64,000 nt of DNA, from NCBI GenBank assembly GCA_900314495.1, contig OMVJ01000002.1:1-64000 (forward strand), read 5' to 3'. The notes beneath the pieces are model-generated. The model saw only the letters and a list, made by a program, of their open reading frames with translations, was not told the origin of the DNA and ran no database searches. The DNA comes from an uncultured Olsenella sp. GTDB taxonomy: Bacteria > Actinomycetota > Coriobacteriia > Coriobacteriales > Atopobiaceae. A program made the translations under genes and the position numbers. Positions 1-8,715 of this stretch are shown here, one piece after another; position 1 is the stretch's first letter; every line of letters begins with the position of its first letter.

Positions 1-478
<478 letters not shown>

Positions 479-486
<8 letters not shown>

Positions 487-1609
487 CGGCACCGTCCTCC
501 TCTGCGTTCTCCGCATTGCTGTTGGCGTCGATCATGGCGTCCACGCCCTCGGGCGCAAGCTTGGGCCCGTGCCGGCCACGCAGGCGCAGCCGCATGTTGC
601 GCAGGGCGTTCTTGGCGCGCGGGCTGTTGGTGATGAGCATGGCGGCAATGAGGACGATGGAGTAGATGAGCATGCGGTAGGTGCTCAGGAAGCGCAGGGC
701 CTCGGGCAGGACGGTCAGGATGGCCGCGGAGATGAGGCCGCCGCGAATGGAGCCGATGCCGCCCAGCACCACGAAGACCAGGATCATGATGGAGTTGTTG
801 AAGTCGAACTTGCTGGGAATGAAGCTGGAGTAGTTGAGGCCGTAGAGCGTGCCGGCCATGCCCGCCAGCACAGCGGAGACCACGAAGGCCATCATGCGGT
901 ACTTGGTGGAGTTGATGCCGCAGGCCTCGGCGGCGATGCGGTTGTCGCGCACGGCCAGGATGGCACGGCCGGACCGGCTGTTGACTAGGTTGAGGGCCAC
1001 GAAGAGGCAGAAGCACACCAGCAGGATGCCCACGATGAAGGTAGACATCTTGTTGACGCCGACGGCGCCCTTGGGGCCGGACAGCAGCACGCGGCCACCC
1101 TCCGCCAGGCCCAACGCACCCTCGCTGGAGAAGGTCACGTGCAGGCCGGCGTCGTCCAGGCCAACGTAGATGTTGTTCATGATGTTCTTGATAATCTCGC
1201 CGAAGGCCAGCGTGACGATGGCCAGGTAGTCACCAGAGAGGCGCATGACCGGGATGCCGATGAGGAAGCCCACGACGCCTGCGAGCAGGCCGCCGAAGAG
1301 CATGGACAGGATGAGCACCACGGGCTCGCTGGAGATGCTCTGCGAGAGCAGGGCGGAGACCACGGCGCCAGAGAAGGCACCCACGCTCATGAAGCCGGCG
1401 TGGCCCAGCGACAGCTCGCCGGAGATGCCGACCACCAGGTTGAGCGAGATGGCCATGCAGGCGTAGGCGCAGATGGGCACCAGCTGGCCCTGGAGCGAGT
1501 ACGTGAGGATGTGAGCCTGGATCAGGATCTCGCAGATGACGAAGAAGCCCAGGACGATGCCGTAGGTGATGAGGTTGGAGCGCAGGCTGCGCGAAACTTT
1601 CTTTGCCAT
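479..1609 (-). CDS. livM: Branched-chain amino-acid ABC transporter permease LivM
   Basis: A 376-residue polytopic membrane protein, one of the two permeases of the Liv-type importer. It has about ten hydrophobic segments and the conserved LivM stretch ISGELSLGHAGFM, followed by the permease loop around AVRDNRIAAEACGIN. The C-terminus ends in an acidic Asn/Glu-rich tail of about 20 residues. I chose the ATG at 1609, which has an AGGTGG-type ribosome site just inside the livH stop; a GTG nine bases upstream is also in frame. It follows livH with a 9-base gap and overlaps livG, so it sits in the middle of a livK-livH-livM-livG operon. Substrate specificity cannot be read from the sequence. Confidence 0.94.
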
Positions 1610-1618
1610 GGCGACCAC

Positions 1619-2494
1619 CTACACCTTCTCGTTCACGTGCTTGCCGAGCAGGCCGGCGGGGCGCACCAGGAGCACGACGACCAGCACGCCGAAGACGATG
1701 GCGTCGGCGAACTTGGTTGAGATGTAGGTGCGGGCCAGCATCTCGATCACGCCCAGGATGAGGCCGCCCAGGAAGGCACCCGGGATGGAGCCGATGCCGC
1801 CGATGACGGCGGCGATGAAGGCCTTGATGCCGGGCATGGAGCCGGTCATGTAGTACAGGGTGGGGTAGGAGGAGCACAGGAGCACGCCGGCCACCGCAGC
1901 CAGGCCGGAGCCGATGGCGAAGGTGAGCGAGATGGTCTTGTTGACGTCAATGCCCATGAGCTGGGCGGCGCCCTTGTCCTCACTGACGGCGCGCATGGCC
2001 TTGCCCATCTTGCCGCGCTGGGTGAAGAGCGTGAGCGCAACGGTGATCAGGACGTTGACCACGATGGAGACCAGCGCCGTGGCCTTGATGGTGAGGCCAC
2101 CTATGACGATGGGCTCCGCCGTCACGACGGAGGTGAACGTCTTGGGGTTGGAGCCGAAGAGCAGAAGGGCGCCGTTCTCCAGGAAGTAGGAGACGCCGAT
2201 TGCGGTAATCAGCACGTCCAGGGAGGGGGCGCTGCGCAAGGGCTTGTAGGCAAGGCGCTCGATCACGATGCCAAGCACCGTGCAGCCAACCATCGAGATG
2301 AGGATGGAGACCAGGGGCGGCAGGCCGAACAGGCCCATCATGTAGAAGCAGATGTACGCGCCGACCATGATGATGTCGCCGTGGGCGAAGTTCAGCATCT
2401 TGGCGATGCCGTACACCATCGTGTAGCCCAGGGCGATGACCGCGTAGATACTGCCCAGCGAGAGGCCGTTGATTACGGTCGAGAGAAAGACCAT
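1619..2494 (-). CDS. livH: Branched-chain amino-acid ABC transporter permease LivH
   Basis: A 291-residue membrane permease, the usual LivH length, that pairs with LivM to form the channel of the importer. Visible hallmarks are NGLSLGSIYAVIALGYTMVYG near the N-terminus, the LNFAHGDIIMVGAY segment, and the cytoplasmic loop with GKAMRAVSEDKGAAQLMGID, which contacts the ATPases. The ATG at 2494 is preceded by GAAAGGAGCTGG, a strong ribosome site. A longer in-frame extension upstream has no such site and crosses non-coding sequence. The gene is preceded by livK and a GC-rich hairpin, so part of the livK transcript may stop before reaching livH. Confidence 0.94.
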   Translation of the reverse strand: MVFLSTVINGLSLGSIYAVIALGYTMVYGIAKMLNFAHGDIIMVGAYICFYMMGLFGLPPLVSILISMVGCTVLGIVIERLAYKPLRSAPSLDVLITAIGVSYFLENGALLLFGSNPKTFTSVVTAEPIVIGGLTIKATALVSIVVNVLITVALTLFTQRGKMGKAMRAVSEDKGAAQLMGIDVNKTISLTFAIGSGLAAVAGVLLCSSYPTLYYMTGSMPGIKAFIAAVIGGIGSIPGAFLGGLILGVIEMLARTYISTKFADAIVFGVLVVVLLVRPAGLLGKHVNEKV

Positions 2495-2646
2495 TGCGCC
2501 AGCTCCTTTCTTTTTTGTTCGTGTGTTCCGGAGTACCGACCAATGCAACACAACCGTGATACAACAAACCGCGCCAAAAGACGGCGCGGCCGTGCGGTTT
2601 GTCACAAACAAGAAAGACAGTGCATCAAAGTTGATGCACACAAGAA

Positions 2647-2678
2647 GGGGCGGGGGCACCCTGAGCAGCCCCCGCCCC
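2647..2678 (-). terminator. GC-rich hairpin between livK and livH
   Basis: Perfect 11-bp arms GGGGCGGGGGC (2647-2657) and GCCCCCGCCCC (2668-2678) enclose a 10-base loop. On the minus strand the hairpin is followed by TTCTTGTG, a poor U-tract. It lies downstream of livK and upstream of livH, so it probably trims or stabilises the livK mRNA 3' end and lowers permease expression rather than fully ending transcription. The hairpin is seen directly; its role is inferred. Confidence 0.55.
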
Positions 2679-2700
2679 TACTGGATGTGAGTACTGTTAC

Positions 2701-3951
2701 CTACTCGACAATCTCGTACTTGCCGTCCTTGATGACGTAGCACTGCGGGACCTTGGAGACGGTGCCGTCATCGCTCCAGGTCATGTCCTTGCCGGTCAGG
2801 CCGGAGTAGGTGAAGTCGCTGGAGGTGAAGGCCTTCACCAGCTCGTCGCAGATGGCGGAGGGGTCCATGTCGGGCGTGACGCCGGACTTCTCGATGGCCT
2901 GCTTGATGGCGTAGACGCAGTCGTAGGCGTCAGCGCCGAACTGGTTGGGGGCCACGCCGCCGTCTGAGATCTTCTCGTAGGCCTCGTCGAACTTCTGGGT
3001 GGCGTCGTCGGTGGCGTCTGCCGTGAACGGGGTGATGAGGTAGAGGCCCTCGGCCAGGCTGGCATCGAAGCCGTCCTGGGCCAGGATGCCGTCCATGCCG
3101 TCCATGCCGACGAAGGCGGCCTCAAAGCCCATGTCCTTGGCCTGCTTGAGGACCAGGCCGCCCTGCTGGTAGTAGAAGGGCATGATGACGACGTCGGCGC
3201 CGTTGGACTGGGCGTCCGTCAGCTGGGCGGAGAAGTCCTGGTTGCTGTCGGCCGTGAACGCCTGCTCGGAGACGATCTCCAGGCCAATCTCGCCAGCCTC
3301 GGCAACGAAGCCGTCGCGCAAGCCGGTGGAGTAGGTGTCGGACTGGTCGTAGATGATGGCGATCTTGGAGCCCAGGTTCTTCTCCTTGACCATCTGGGCG
3401 GAAATCTTGCCCTGGTTGGGGTCGGTGAAGCACATCTGGAAGACGTTGGCCTTGCGCGCGGAGCCCTCGCCCACGACGTCCACGGAGGAGGCGGAGGGGG
3501 TCAGCTCGAAGATGTTGTCGTTGTTGGTCTCGGCGGAGACGGCCACGCAGGGGGCGGTGGTGGTGGTGCCGACCAGGATCTGCAGGCCCCAGTCCTTGAG
3601 GTTGTTGTAGGCGTTGACGGAGGTCTCGGCGTTGTGGGTGTCGTCCTGGCAGTTGTAGGAGAACTTGACGTCGCCACCCTCGGCGTTGATCTCGTTCACG
3701 GCAACCTGGGCGCCCCAGTTGGTGGCGGTGCCGTAGATGGCCGCGGCACCCGTCAGCGGGCCGATGTTGCCCAGCTTGAAGGAGCCGTCGCCGCCGTCGA
3801 TCTGGTTGGAGGCGCCGGAGTCACCCGACGCAGCCGCAGAGCCAGAGGCGTCGGAGCTGCCGCTGCCACCGCAGCCGGCAAGGGCCAGGCCGGCCATAGC
3901 AACGCCAGCGGTGCCGAGGAAGCTCCTACGAGTCATGTCATTCAGTGCCAT
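2701..3951 (-). CDS. livK: Branched-chain amino-acid-type substrate-binding lipoprotein LivK
   Basis: A 416-residue periplasmic-binding-protein-like lipoprotein that would deliver substrate to LivHMG. The N-terminus carries a Tat-like motif TRRSFLG, a hydrophobic stretch and a lipobox LAGCG, so the mature protein is anchored through Cys near residue 28. A Ser/Gly/Ala-rich linker follows. The body is a type I periplasmic binding fold of the LivJ/AmiC kind, starting at KLGNIGPLTGAAAIYG. The ATG at 3951 is preceded by AAAGGGGATC. It is the first gene of the operon. The 212-base gap upstream (3952-4163) must hold the promoter, but I see no convincing -35/-10 pair there, only a CCCTT/AAGGG inverted repeat about 25 bases before the start. 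The ligand could be an amino acid, amide or short peptide. Confidence 0.92.
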   Translation of the reverse strand: MALNDMTRRSFLGTAGVAMAGLALAGCGGSGSSDASGSAAASGDSGASNQIDGGDGSFKLGNIGPLTGAAAIYGTATNWGAQVAVNEINAEGGDVKFSYNCQDDTHNAETSVNAYNNLKDWGLQILVGTTTTAPCVAVSAETNNDNIFELTPSASSVDVVGEGSARKANVFQMCFTDPNQGKISAQMVKEKNLGSKIAIIYDQSDTYSTGLRDGFVAEAGEIGLEIVSEQAFTADSNQDFSAQLTDAQSNGADVVIMPFYYQQGGLVLKQAKDMGFEAAFVGMDGMDGILAQDGFDASLAEGLYLITPFTADATDDATQKFDEAYEKISDGGVAPNQFGADAYDCVYAIKQAIEKSGVTPDMDPSAICDELVKAFTSSDFTYSGLTGKDMTWSDDGTVSKVPQCYVIKDGKYEIVE

Positions 3952-4163
3952 AAGATCCCCTTTCACGTATAACCCTTCCCAAGGGATTTGCTCGCACTCC
4001 CCTTACACTTCCGGTACAAGAGTGTGTGAGGTCACTGTAGGGGCTGCCGACGCGCAAACCGCTGGCCTTTTGGGTTTGTTTTCTAACAAGAAATAACTAT
4101 GGAGCTGCGACCGCGCGCAGCAAGCTGCAGCAATTGCGTGCCGCATGCTCCAAAGGCGGGGCG

Positions 4164-4652
4164 TCAGCACACCCGGAAGTGACGCCCGCGGCACCTGCGA
4201 CGGCGAGCATGGCTCACCAGGGCACAAAGGGCACACATGGCCCCAAAGCCGCAGAGGTCAATGGCAACGTCCCGCAGGCTGCTGGACCGGCCGGGCACGC
4301 GGGCCTGAATGGCAAACTCGTCCACCAGGGGCACCGCCAGCCCGTAGGCCAGCGCTCCAAACGCAAGTGGCGCGCGTCCCGCGCGTCCAGGCACCCTGCG
4401 TGCGCACTGCCACACCAGCAGGCCCAGCACCGCATATTCCAGGAAGTGCGCCGTCTTGCGCACCACGAAGGTCATGCTGCCCCACCTGCTGACGCCCAGC
4501 CACAGGAAGAGCGGCCGTACGAGGCCTGCCACCAGGTCGCTCTGCGAGGTTGAGGCCGCGCCCGTGTTGAGCGAGTTGCCCCATATGAAGCACGTCCACA
4601 GGGCAACCAGGAGCAGCCAGGGCCAAAGGCGGGGCCCATGCACGCGGCGCAA
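4164..4652 (-). CDS. VanZ-like family membrane protein
   Basis: A small membrane protein with the two VanZ family signatures: VRKTAHFLEYAVLGLL, and later DEFAIQARVPGRSSS followed by RDVAIDLCGFG. VanZ-type proteins are linked to teicoplanin resistance in some enterococci, but most homologues have no known role beyond the envelope. Start choice is uncertain. The frame is open further upstream but would overlap the preceding gene by 74 bases. I use a TTG at 4652, nine bases after AGAAGGAAG. A GTG at 4643 is the alternative. The gene lies right behind the 505-residue membrane-anchored protein and is probably cotranscribed with it. The domain is clear, the function is not. Confidence 0.8.
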   Translation of the reverse strand: MRRVHGPRLWPWLLLVALWTCFIWGNSLNTGAASTSQSDLVAGLVRPLFLWLGVSRWGSMTFVVRKTAHFLEYAVLGLLVWQCARRVPGRAGRAPLAFGALAYGLAVPLVDEFAIQARVPGRSSSLRDVAIDLCGFGAMCALCALVSHARRRRCRGRHFRVC

Positions 4653-4656
4653 GGGC

Positions 4657-6174
4657 CTACGCTTCCTTCTCCCTGGGCTCGCGCGGGAAGTGCTTGGCGT
4701 TTGCCGCCTTGCGAGCGTCGGAAAGGTCACCCGTGCCCTCGAAGACCGTCAGGAAGGAGCGGGAGTACCTGCGCGCACGGCCAGCGCGGTTGCGCTCCAC
4801 CTCCTCCTGAACCAGGCGGTCCACGTAGGCGGCCGCGCTTGCGTCTGCCTCCGCGTTGGCGTCCGTGGTCACCACGGCGCCCGTCTTGAGGTTGGCCGTG
4901 GTGTCCAGCATGGAGACAGCCGCCGCAGCATCCGCGGAGGTGCGCACACCAACCGCCGGCATCTGGGCGTCCATGGCGCGCATGGCCTCCTCGAACGTGT
5001 CCACATCCGCGGCCTCGACGCGACGGTCCGGGTACAGGCTCTCGTCGAAGCCGGCGACGCGGCTTTGTATGACGCGCGAGCGAGAAAAGCGGTCGAGCTT
5101 CGCGGTGGACGAAAGCGCTCCGGCACCTGCCGCCGGCTGGGGACGGGTCAGGTCCGCCGTGCCAAGAATCTGCGCGTTGCGGGCCGCACGCTGCAGCTCT
5201 GCGCGACGCAGCGCCGCGGTGGCGAGCGGGTCCACAGACTCTGTGGCGGGTCTGAGATTGGCGGTGTTGTCGGCCATGCCAATAAGGCGGCCGTTCATGG
5301 TGTTGTCCCACCACGCCGTGCCAACGTCGGCCACGGAACCGTCCGCGCGCTCGATGACGGGCAGGCCGTCCAGCATGCCGTCGCCCAAGCGCTCGGAAAG
5401 AATGGCGCGGACGCCACGCGCACGGCGCTTCTTGCGGGTCTCGAAGTCCGTCTTCGCGTACTCGCGGGCCGCGGCAACCGCCTCCTGGCGTGCAGCGGCA
5501 GCGCGGTCCGCAGGGGCGGGCACGCTCTCGATGGTGGGAAGGACGGCGTTCAGACGGGCGGAAACCCTGCGCGTGAGAGCGCTGGCCTGCACGGCGGGAG
5601 CCTCCCCCGGCGCGGCGGCTGCCATAACCGACGCCGCAGGAGCCGCCACCGGCGCCGCAGGCTCCTCCTGAGCGGCACGAACGCGACCGAGGGAGGCCGT
5701 GGTGTCCTCCTCCTCGTCCTCGGACCCTTCCACGCGCTTGAGCGAGGCCGTGGTGTCCAGCTCGGACTCGGCCTCCGCGGAGCCAGCCGCGACGGACTCC
5801 TCCGCAACAACCTGAGCGGGTGCGGGCTGCGCGGGTGCGGCCTCTGCGGATGCCGCCACTTCGGCGGGCGCCACCACTTCGGAGGGCGCCTCTGCCTTTG
5901 GCTCCTCCACCGCAGGGACAGCCTGCGACTTTGCCTCAAGCTCGCTCAGCTCGTTCCGGAGCCTCTTCACAGAGCGGTGCGCGGCAATGCCGGCTATGGT
6001 GCCCGCAACGGCGGCGCCGGCAACGCAGCCCAGCGCAAAATACACAAGGGGCGTGCCAAGGAGGTCGTCAATGGTAACGTTCACGGGAGCCGCATGAGCA
6101 GCCACCGGGATGGACCACACGCCACAGCCGGCGAGCCCGGCAAAGATTGCCGGCGTCCTTCTCGTACCATTCAT
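4657..6174 (-). CDS. Membrane-anchored Ala/Glu-rich protein with repeated T-A-x-L motifs, function unknown
   Basis: I do not recognise a family. The 505-residue protein starts with a signal-like segment (residues 1-29, ending AAHA), then a transmembrane helix (about 42-66) followed by HRSVKRLR. That charge pattern suggests the long C-terminal part faces the cytoplasm. Residues 80-200 are Ala/Pro/Glu-rich and disordered. A short motif recurs: DTTASL at 140 and 157, NTANL at 303, GTADL at 338, STAKL at 356 and DTTANL at 424. A basic, more folded segment spans about 195-290 and includes TRKKRRARG. The ATG at 6174 has GGAGGACTGGAC before it. VanZ follows 4 bases after its stop. The T-x-x-L spacing resembles phosphothreonine sites read by FHA domains; that is inference. 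Confidence 0.75.
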   Translation of the reverse strand: MNGTRRTPAIFAGLAGCGVWSIPVAAHAAPVNVTIDDLLGTPLVYFALGCVAGAAVAGTIAGIAAHRSVKRLRNELSELEAKSQAVPAVEEPKAEAPSEVVAPAEVAASAEAAPAQPAPAQVVAEESVAAGSAEAESELDTTASLKRVEGSEDEEEDTTASLGRVRAAQEEPAAPVAAPAASVMAAAAPGEAPAVQASALTRRVSARLNAVLPTIESVPAPADRAAAARQEAVAAAREYAKTDFETRKKRRARGVRAILSERLGDGMLDGLPVIERADGSVADVGTAWWDNTMNGRLIGMADNTANLRPATESVDPLATAALRRAELQRAARNAQILGTADLTRPQPAAGAGALSSTAKLDRFSRSRVIQSRVAGFDESLYPDRRVEAADVDTFEEAMRAMDAQMPAVGVRTSADAAAAVSMLDTTANLKTGAVVTTDANAEADASAAAYVDRLVQEEVERNRAGRARRYSRSFLTVFEGTGDLSDARKAANAKHFPREPREKEA

Positions 6175-6331
6175 GTCCAGTCCTCCCAGAAGATTCCCGC
6201 GTGCCTCCGCAGGCGCCCCGCCTGCACGAAACGCACTTCACCATAGCACCTAATTGCCCTTTGGGTATGTTCACGTTTCATGATAACCGAGAGATGCACG
6301 CACCGCGCGGGCTTCGCGCACATAAAACACC

Positions 6332-6366
6332 GCGGGCCGCCCCCCCACCACTGGGAAACGGCCCGC
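6332..6366 (-). terminator. Intrinsic terminator downstream of rho
   Basis: Eight-bp arms GCGGGCCG (6332-6339) and CGGCCCGC (6359-6366) form the stem. On the minus strand the hairpin is followed by GTGTTTTATG. It lies 47 bases beyond the rho stop codon and ahead of the next minus-strand gene. Confidence 0.65.
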
Positions 6367-6412
6367 TAGCTGCGGTTATTTGGCGCACGCCGCCTTTGGC
6401 CAACGGCAGGCC

Positions 6413-8404
6413 TTATGCAACGTATTCCTGCTGCTGGGCCTTCTTGGCGGAACGGATGAGGAACTCCTGGTTGTCGTTGGTGGCGCGCAGGCCCTTTACC
6501 AGCGCGGTGGCCGACCTCTCCACGTTGTTCATGTTGGCCAGGATGCGACGCAGGCCCCAGATGAAGGGCGTGAGCTGCGGGTCAAGCAGCAGCTCCTCGT
6601 TGCGCGTGCCGGAGGCCACGGGGTCGATGGCCGGGAAGATGCGCCTGTCGGCAAGGTCGCGGTCGAGCTTGAGCTCCATGTTGCCGGTGCCCTTGAACTC
6701 CTCGAAGATGACCTCGTCCATCTTGGAGCCCGTGTCGATGAGGGCGGAGGCCAAAATGGTGAGGGAGCCGCCGTTCTCTATGTTGCGGGCCGCGCCCAGG
6801 AACTTCTTGGGCGGGTACAGGGCGGCGGAGTCCACGCCACCAGAGAGGATGCGGCCGCTGGTGGGGGCGGCAAGGTTGTAGGCGCGCGCCAGCCTGGTGA
6901 TGGAGTCGAGCACGACCACCACGTCCTCCCCCATCTCTACCAGGCGCTTTGCGTGCTCGATCACAAGCTCCGCGACGGCGGTGTGGTTGGAGGCCGGCAT
7001 GTCGAAGGTGGAGGCGACGACCTCGCCCTTGATGGAGCGCTCCATGTCCGTGACCTCCTCGGGGCGCTCGTCCACCAGCAGGCAGAAGAGGTGCACCTCG
7101 GGGTTGTTGGCGGAAATGGACTGGCAGATGTGCTTGAGGACCGTGGTCTTGCCCGCCTTGGGGGGCGAGACGATGAGGCCGCGCTGGCCCTTGCCGATGG
7201 GCGCCACCAGGTCTATGGCGCGGCCGGTAATGGAGTCCTTGCCGTGCTCCATGACCAGGCGCTCGTTGGGGTAGATGGGTGTGAGGTCGCGGAAGCGGGG
7301 GCGCTTCTTGGCAGCCTCCGGCGCGAAGCCGTTGATGGTCTCGATCTTGCCCAGGGGCGGGAACTTGTTGCTGGACTTGCCAGGCATCATGGTGCCAGCA
7401 ATCTTGTCACCGGGACGCAGGGAGAACTGGCGAATCATGGACTGGTGCACGAAGGCGTCGTTGTCGCCCTGCATGTAGTTGCCGGTGCGCAGTATGCCGT
7501 AGCCCTCGTTCTGAATCTCCAGCACGCCTTCCACCGGACGGAAGCCCTCGGCCAGGGCGGCCGCCTGGTAGATGGCGGAGACGAGCTCCGCCTTGCGCAG
7601 GCCAACGTACTCCACGTCCAGCTCGGCCGCCTTGCTGCGCAGCTCGGCAACCTTCATGACCTGCAGGTCCTCCATCTTGAGGGAGGGCTCGACGGGCTCG
7701 TTCTGGTTGTTGCCGTTGTGGCCGCGGCGACGGCCCTGGCGGTTGTTGCCGTTGTTGCCGACCTCGTTGCGCTGGCCGTTGCGGTCGTTGCGGTTGCGGT
7801 TGCGGTCGCGCTGGTTGCGACGGCGGCGGCGACCGTTGCCCTGCTCGTCGTCGCCCTGGTCCTGGTGGTCCTGGCGCTGCTCGGCCTGGGGGCTGGCGGC
7901 CTCCTGCTCGCGGCCGGCCTGGGGCTGGTCTGCGGCGTGGTCGGCAGGCGCGCCTTCCGCCTCGCGCCCCTCGCCGGCGTCCTGCCGGCCGCTCGCAGCA
8001 TGCTCCGCCGCACCATGCTCGCCTTGTGCGGTTTCCGGGTTGGGCACGGCGTCCTGGTTCTTTGTGGCAGAGGGCTCGGCATCGTGGGGTCCCTCGGGAG
8101 CGGGCGCCTGCTGCGCGGCAGCCCCCGCGTCCTTGTTGGCAGCCTTGGGCGTGGCACGGCGCCTTCTGCGCGGCGCGGGAGCAGCCTCGGCCCCCGCACC
8201 GGGGGCTGCATCCGCAGTGGTGCCGGCATCGCCCTCGGGCGCGCCCTGTGGGGCCTCCTCCGCCACCTTCTTCCGGGGCGCCCTGCGACGACGGACGGGC
8301 TTGGGCGCCTCTGCCTCCGCGGGCGCCGCAACCCGGGTTGACTCCTCGTGAGCCCCCTGGGGCGTCGAAACCGTTTCAGTGAGCTCTGTTGTGTCTTCTG
8401 CCAT
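6413..8404 (-). CDS. rho: Transcription termination factor Rho with long Arg/Asn-rich N-terminal extension
   Basis: A 663-residue Rho, the hexameric RNA helicase that ends untranslated transcripts. The catalytic part is canonical: an RNA-binding cold-shock-like domain from about residue 270 (GVLEIQNEGYGILRTGNYM), Walker A PPKAGKTT near 414, Walker B VVVLDSITRLARAYN, and the Q- and R-loop regions through SGRILSGGVD. Ahead of this lie about 238 extra residues. They begin acidic and Ala/Pro-rich with RRRR patches (PVRRRRAPRKK) and end in an Arg/Asn/Asp-rich tract around RNRNRNDRNGQRN. Such extensions occur in Rho of high-G+C Gram-positives, where they bind RNA and can promote phase separation. 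The ATG at 8404 follows GGGAGAGGCAG. The gene stands alone between its own promoter and a terminator. Confidence 0.97.
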   Translation of the reverse strand: MAEDTTELTETVSTPQGAHEESTRVAAPAEAEAPKPVRRRRAPRKKVAEEAPQGAPEGDAGTTADAAPGAGAEAAPAPRRRRRATPKAANKDAGAAAQQAPAPEGPHDAEPSATKNQDAVPNPETAQGEHGAAEHAASGRQDAGEGREAEGAPADHAADQPQAGREQEAASPQAEQRQDHQDQGDDEQGNGRRRRRNQRDRNRNRNDRNGQRNEVGNNGNNRQGRRRGHNGNNQNEPVEPSLKMEDLQVMKVAELRSKAAELDVEYVGLRKAELVSAIYQAAALAEGFRPVEGVLEIQNEGYGILRTGNYMQGDNDAFVHQSMIRQFSLRPGDKIAGTMMPGKSSNKFPPLGKIETINGFAPEAAKKRPRFRDLTPIYPNERLVMEHGKDSITGRAIDLVAPIGKGQRGLIVSPPKAGKTTVLKHICQSISANNPEVHLFCLLVDERPEEVTDMERSIKGEVVASTFDMPASNHTAVAELVIEHAKRLVEMGEDVVVVLDSITRLARAYNLAAPTSGRILSGGVDSAALYPPKKFLGAARNIENGGSLTILASALIDTGSKMDEVIFEEFKGTGNMELKLDRDLADRRIFPAIDPVASGTRNEELLLDPQLTPFIWGLRRILANMNNVERSATALVKGLRATNDNQEFLIRSAKKAQQQEYVA

Positions 8405-8631
8405 GCAACTGCCTCTCCCAGCAAGTCAAGCCGGACTCTCCCACGTTTGATAACCGCAGGAATGCACGCCACCAAACCAGCCCGTCGCACGCCGTCGCCC
8501 ACGGGCGATGGCCGAGCAGCTGGTCAGATGGTCAACGTTCTTATGCGCAACGCGCTTGAATACAAAGGCGCGAACGGTACAACCCGCTACGCCACACACC
8601 CGCTCATCACGCGGATGCAGCGACTATACCA
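8405..8631 (-). promoter_or_regulatory. rho leader and extended -10 promoter
   Basis: The 311-base gap between rho and the upstream regulator gene contains no convincing gene. On the minus strand it has an extended -10 element, TGGTATAGT at 8623-8631, with TTGGCG 15 bases further upstream. A start near 8616 would give a leader of about 210 bases before the rho ATG. Long leaders are typical of rho genes, which commonly autoregulate by terminating in their own 5' region. The -10 is seen; leader function is inferred. Confidence 0.5.
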
Positions 8632-8715
8632 CGTGCGGGGCCGCGCCAAGGCGCGAAACCCGTCACGCATGAATATATTCCCGTTTTTCTTCCCAGGCCG
8701 CGCCCGGCAGCCGCC

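Noticed and set aside
3952-4163. TATACG hexamer near 3966 as the livK promoter
   Set aside because: Its predicted start would leave about eight bases before the ATG and would cut into the ribosome site; no matching -35 was found.
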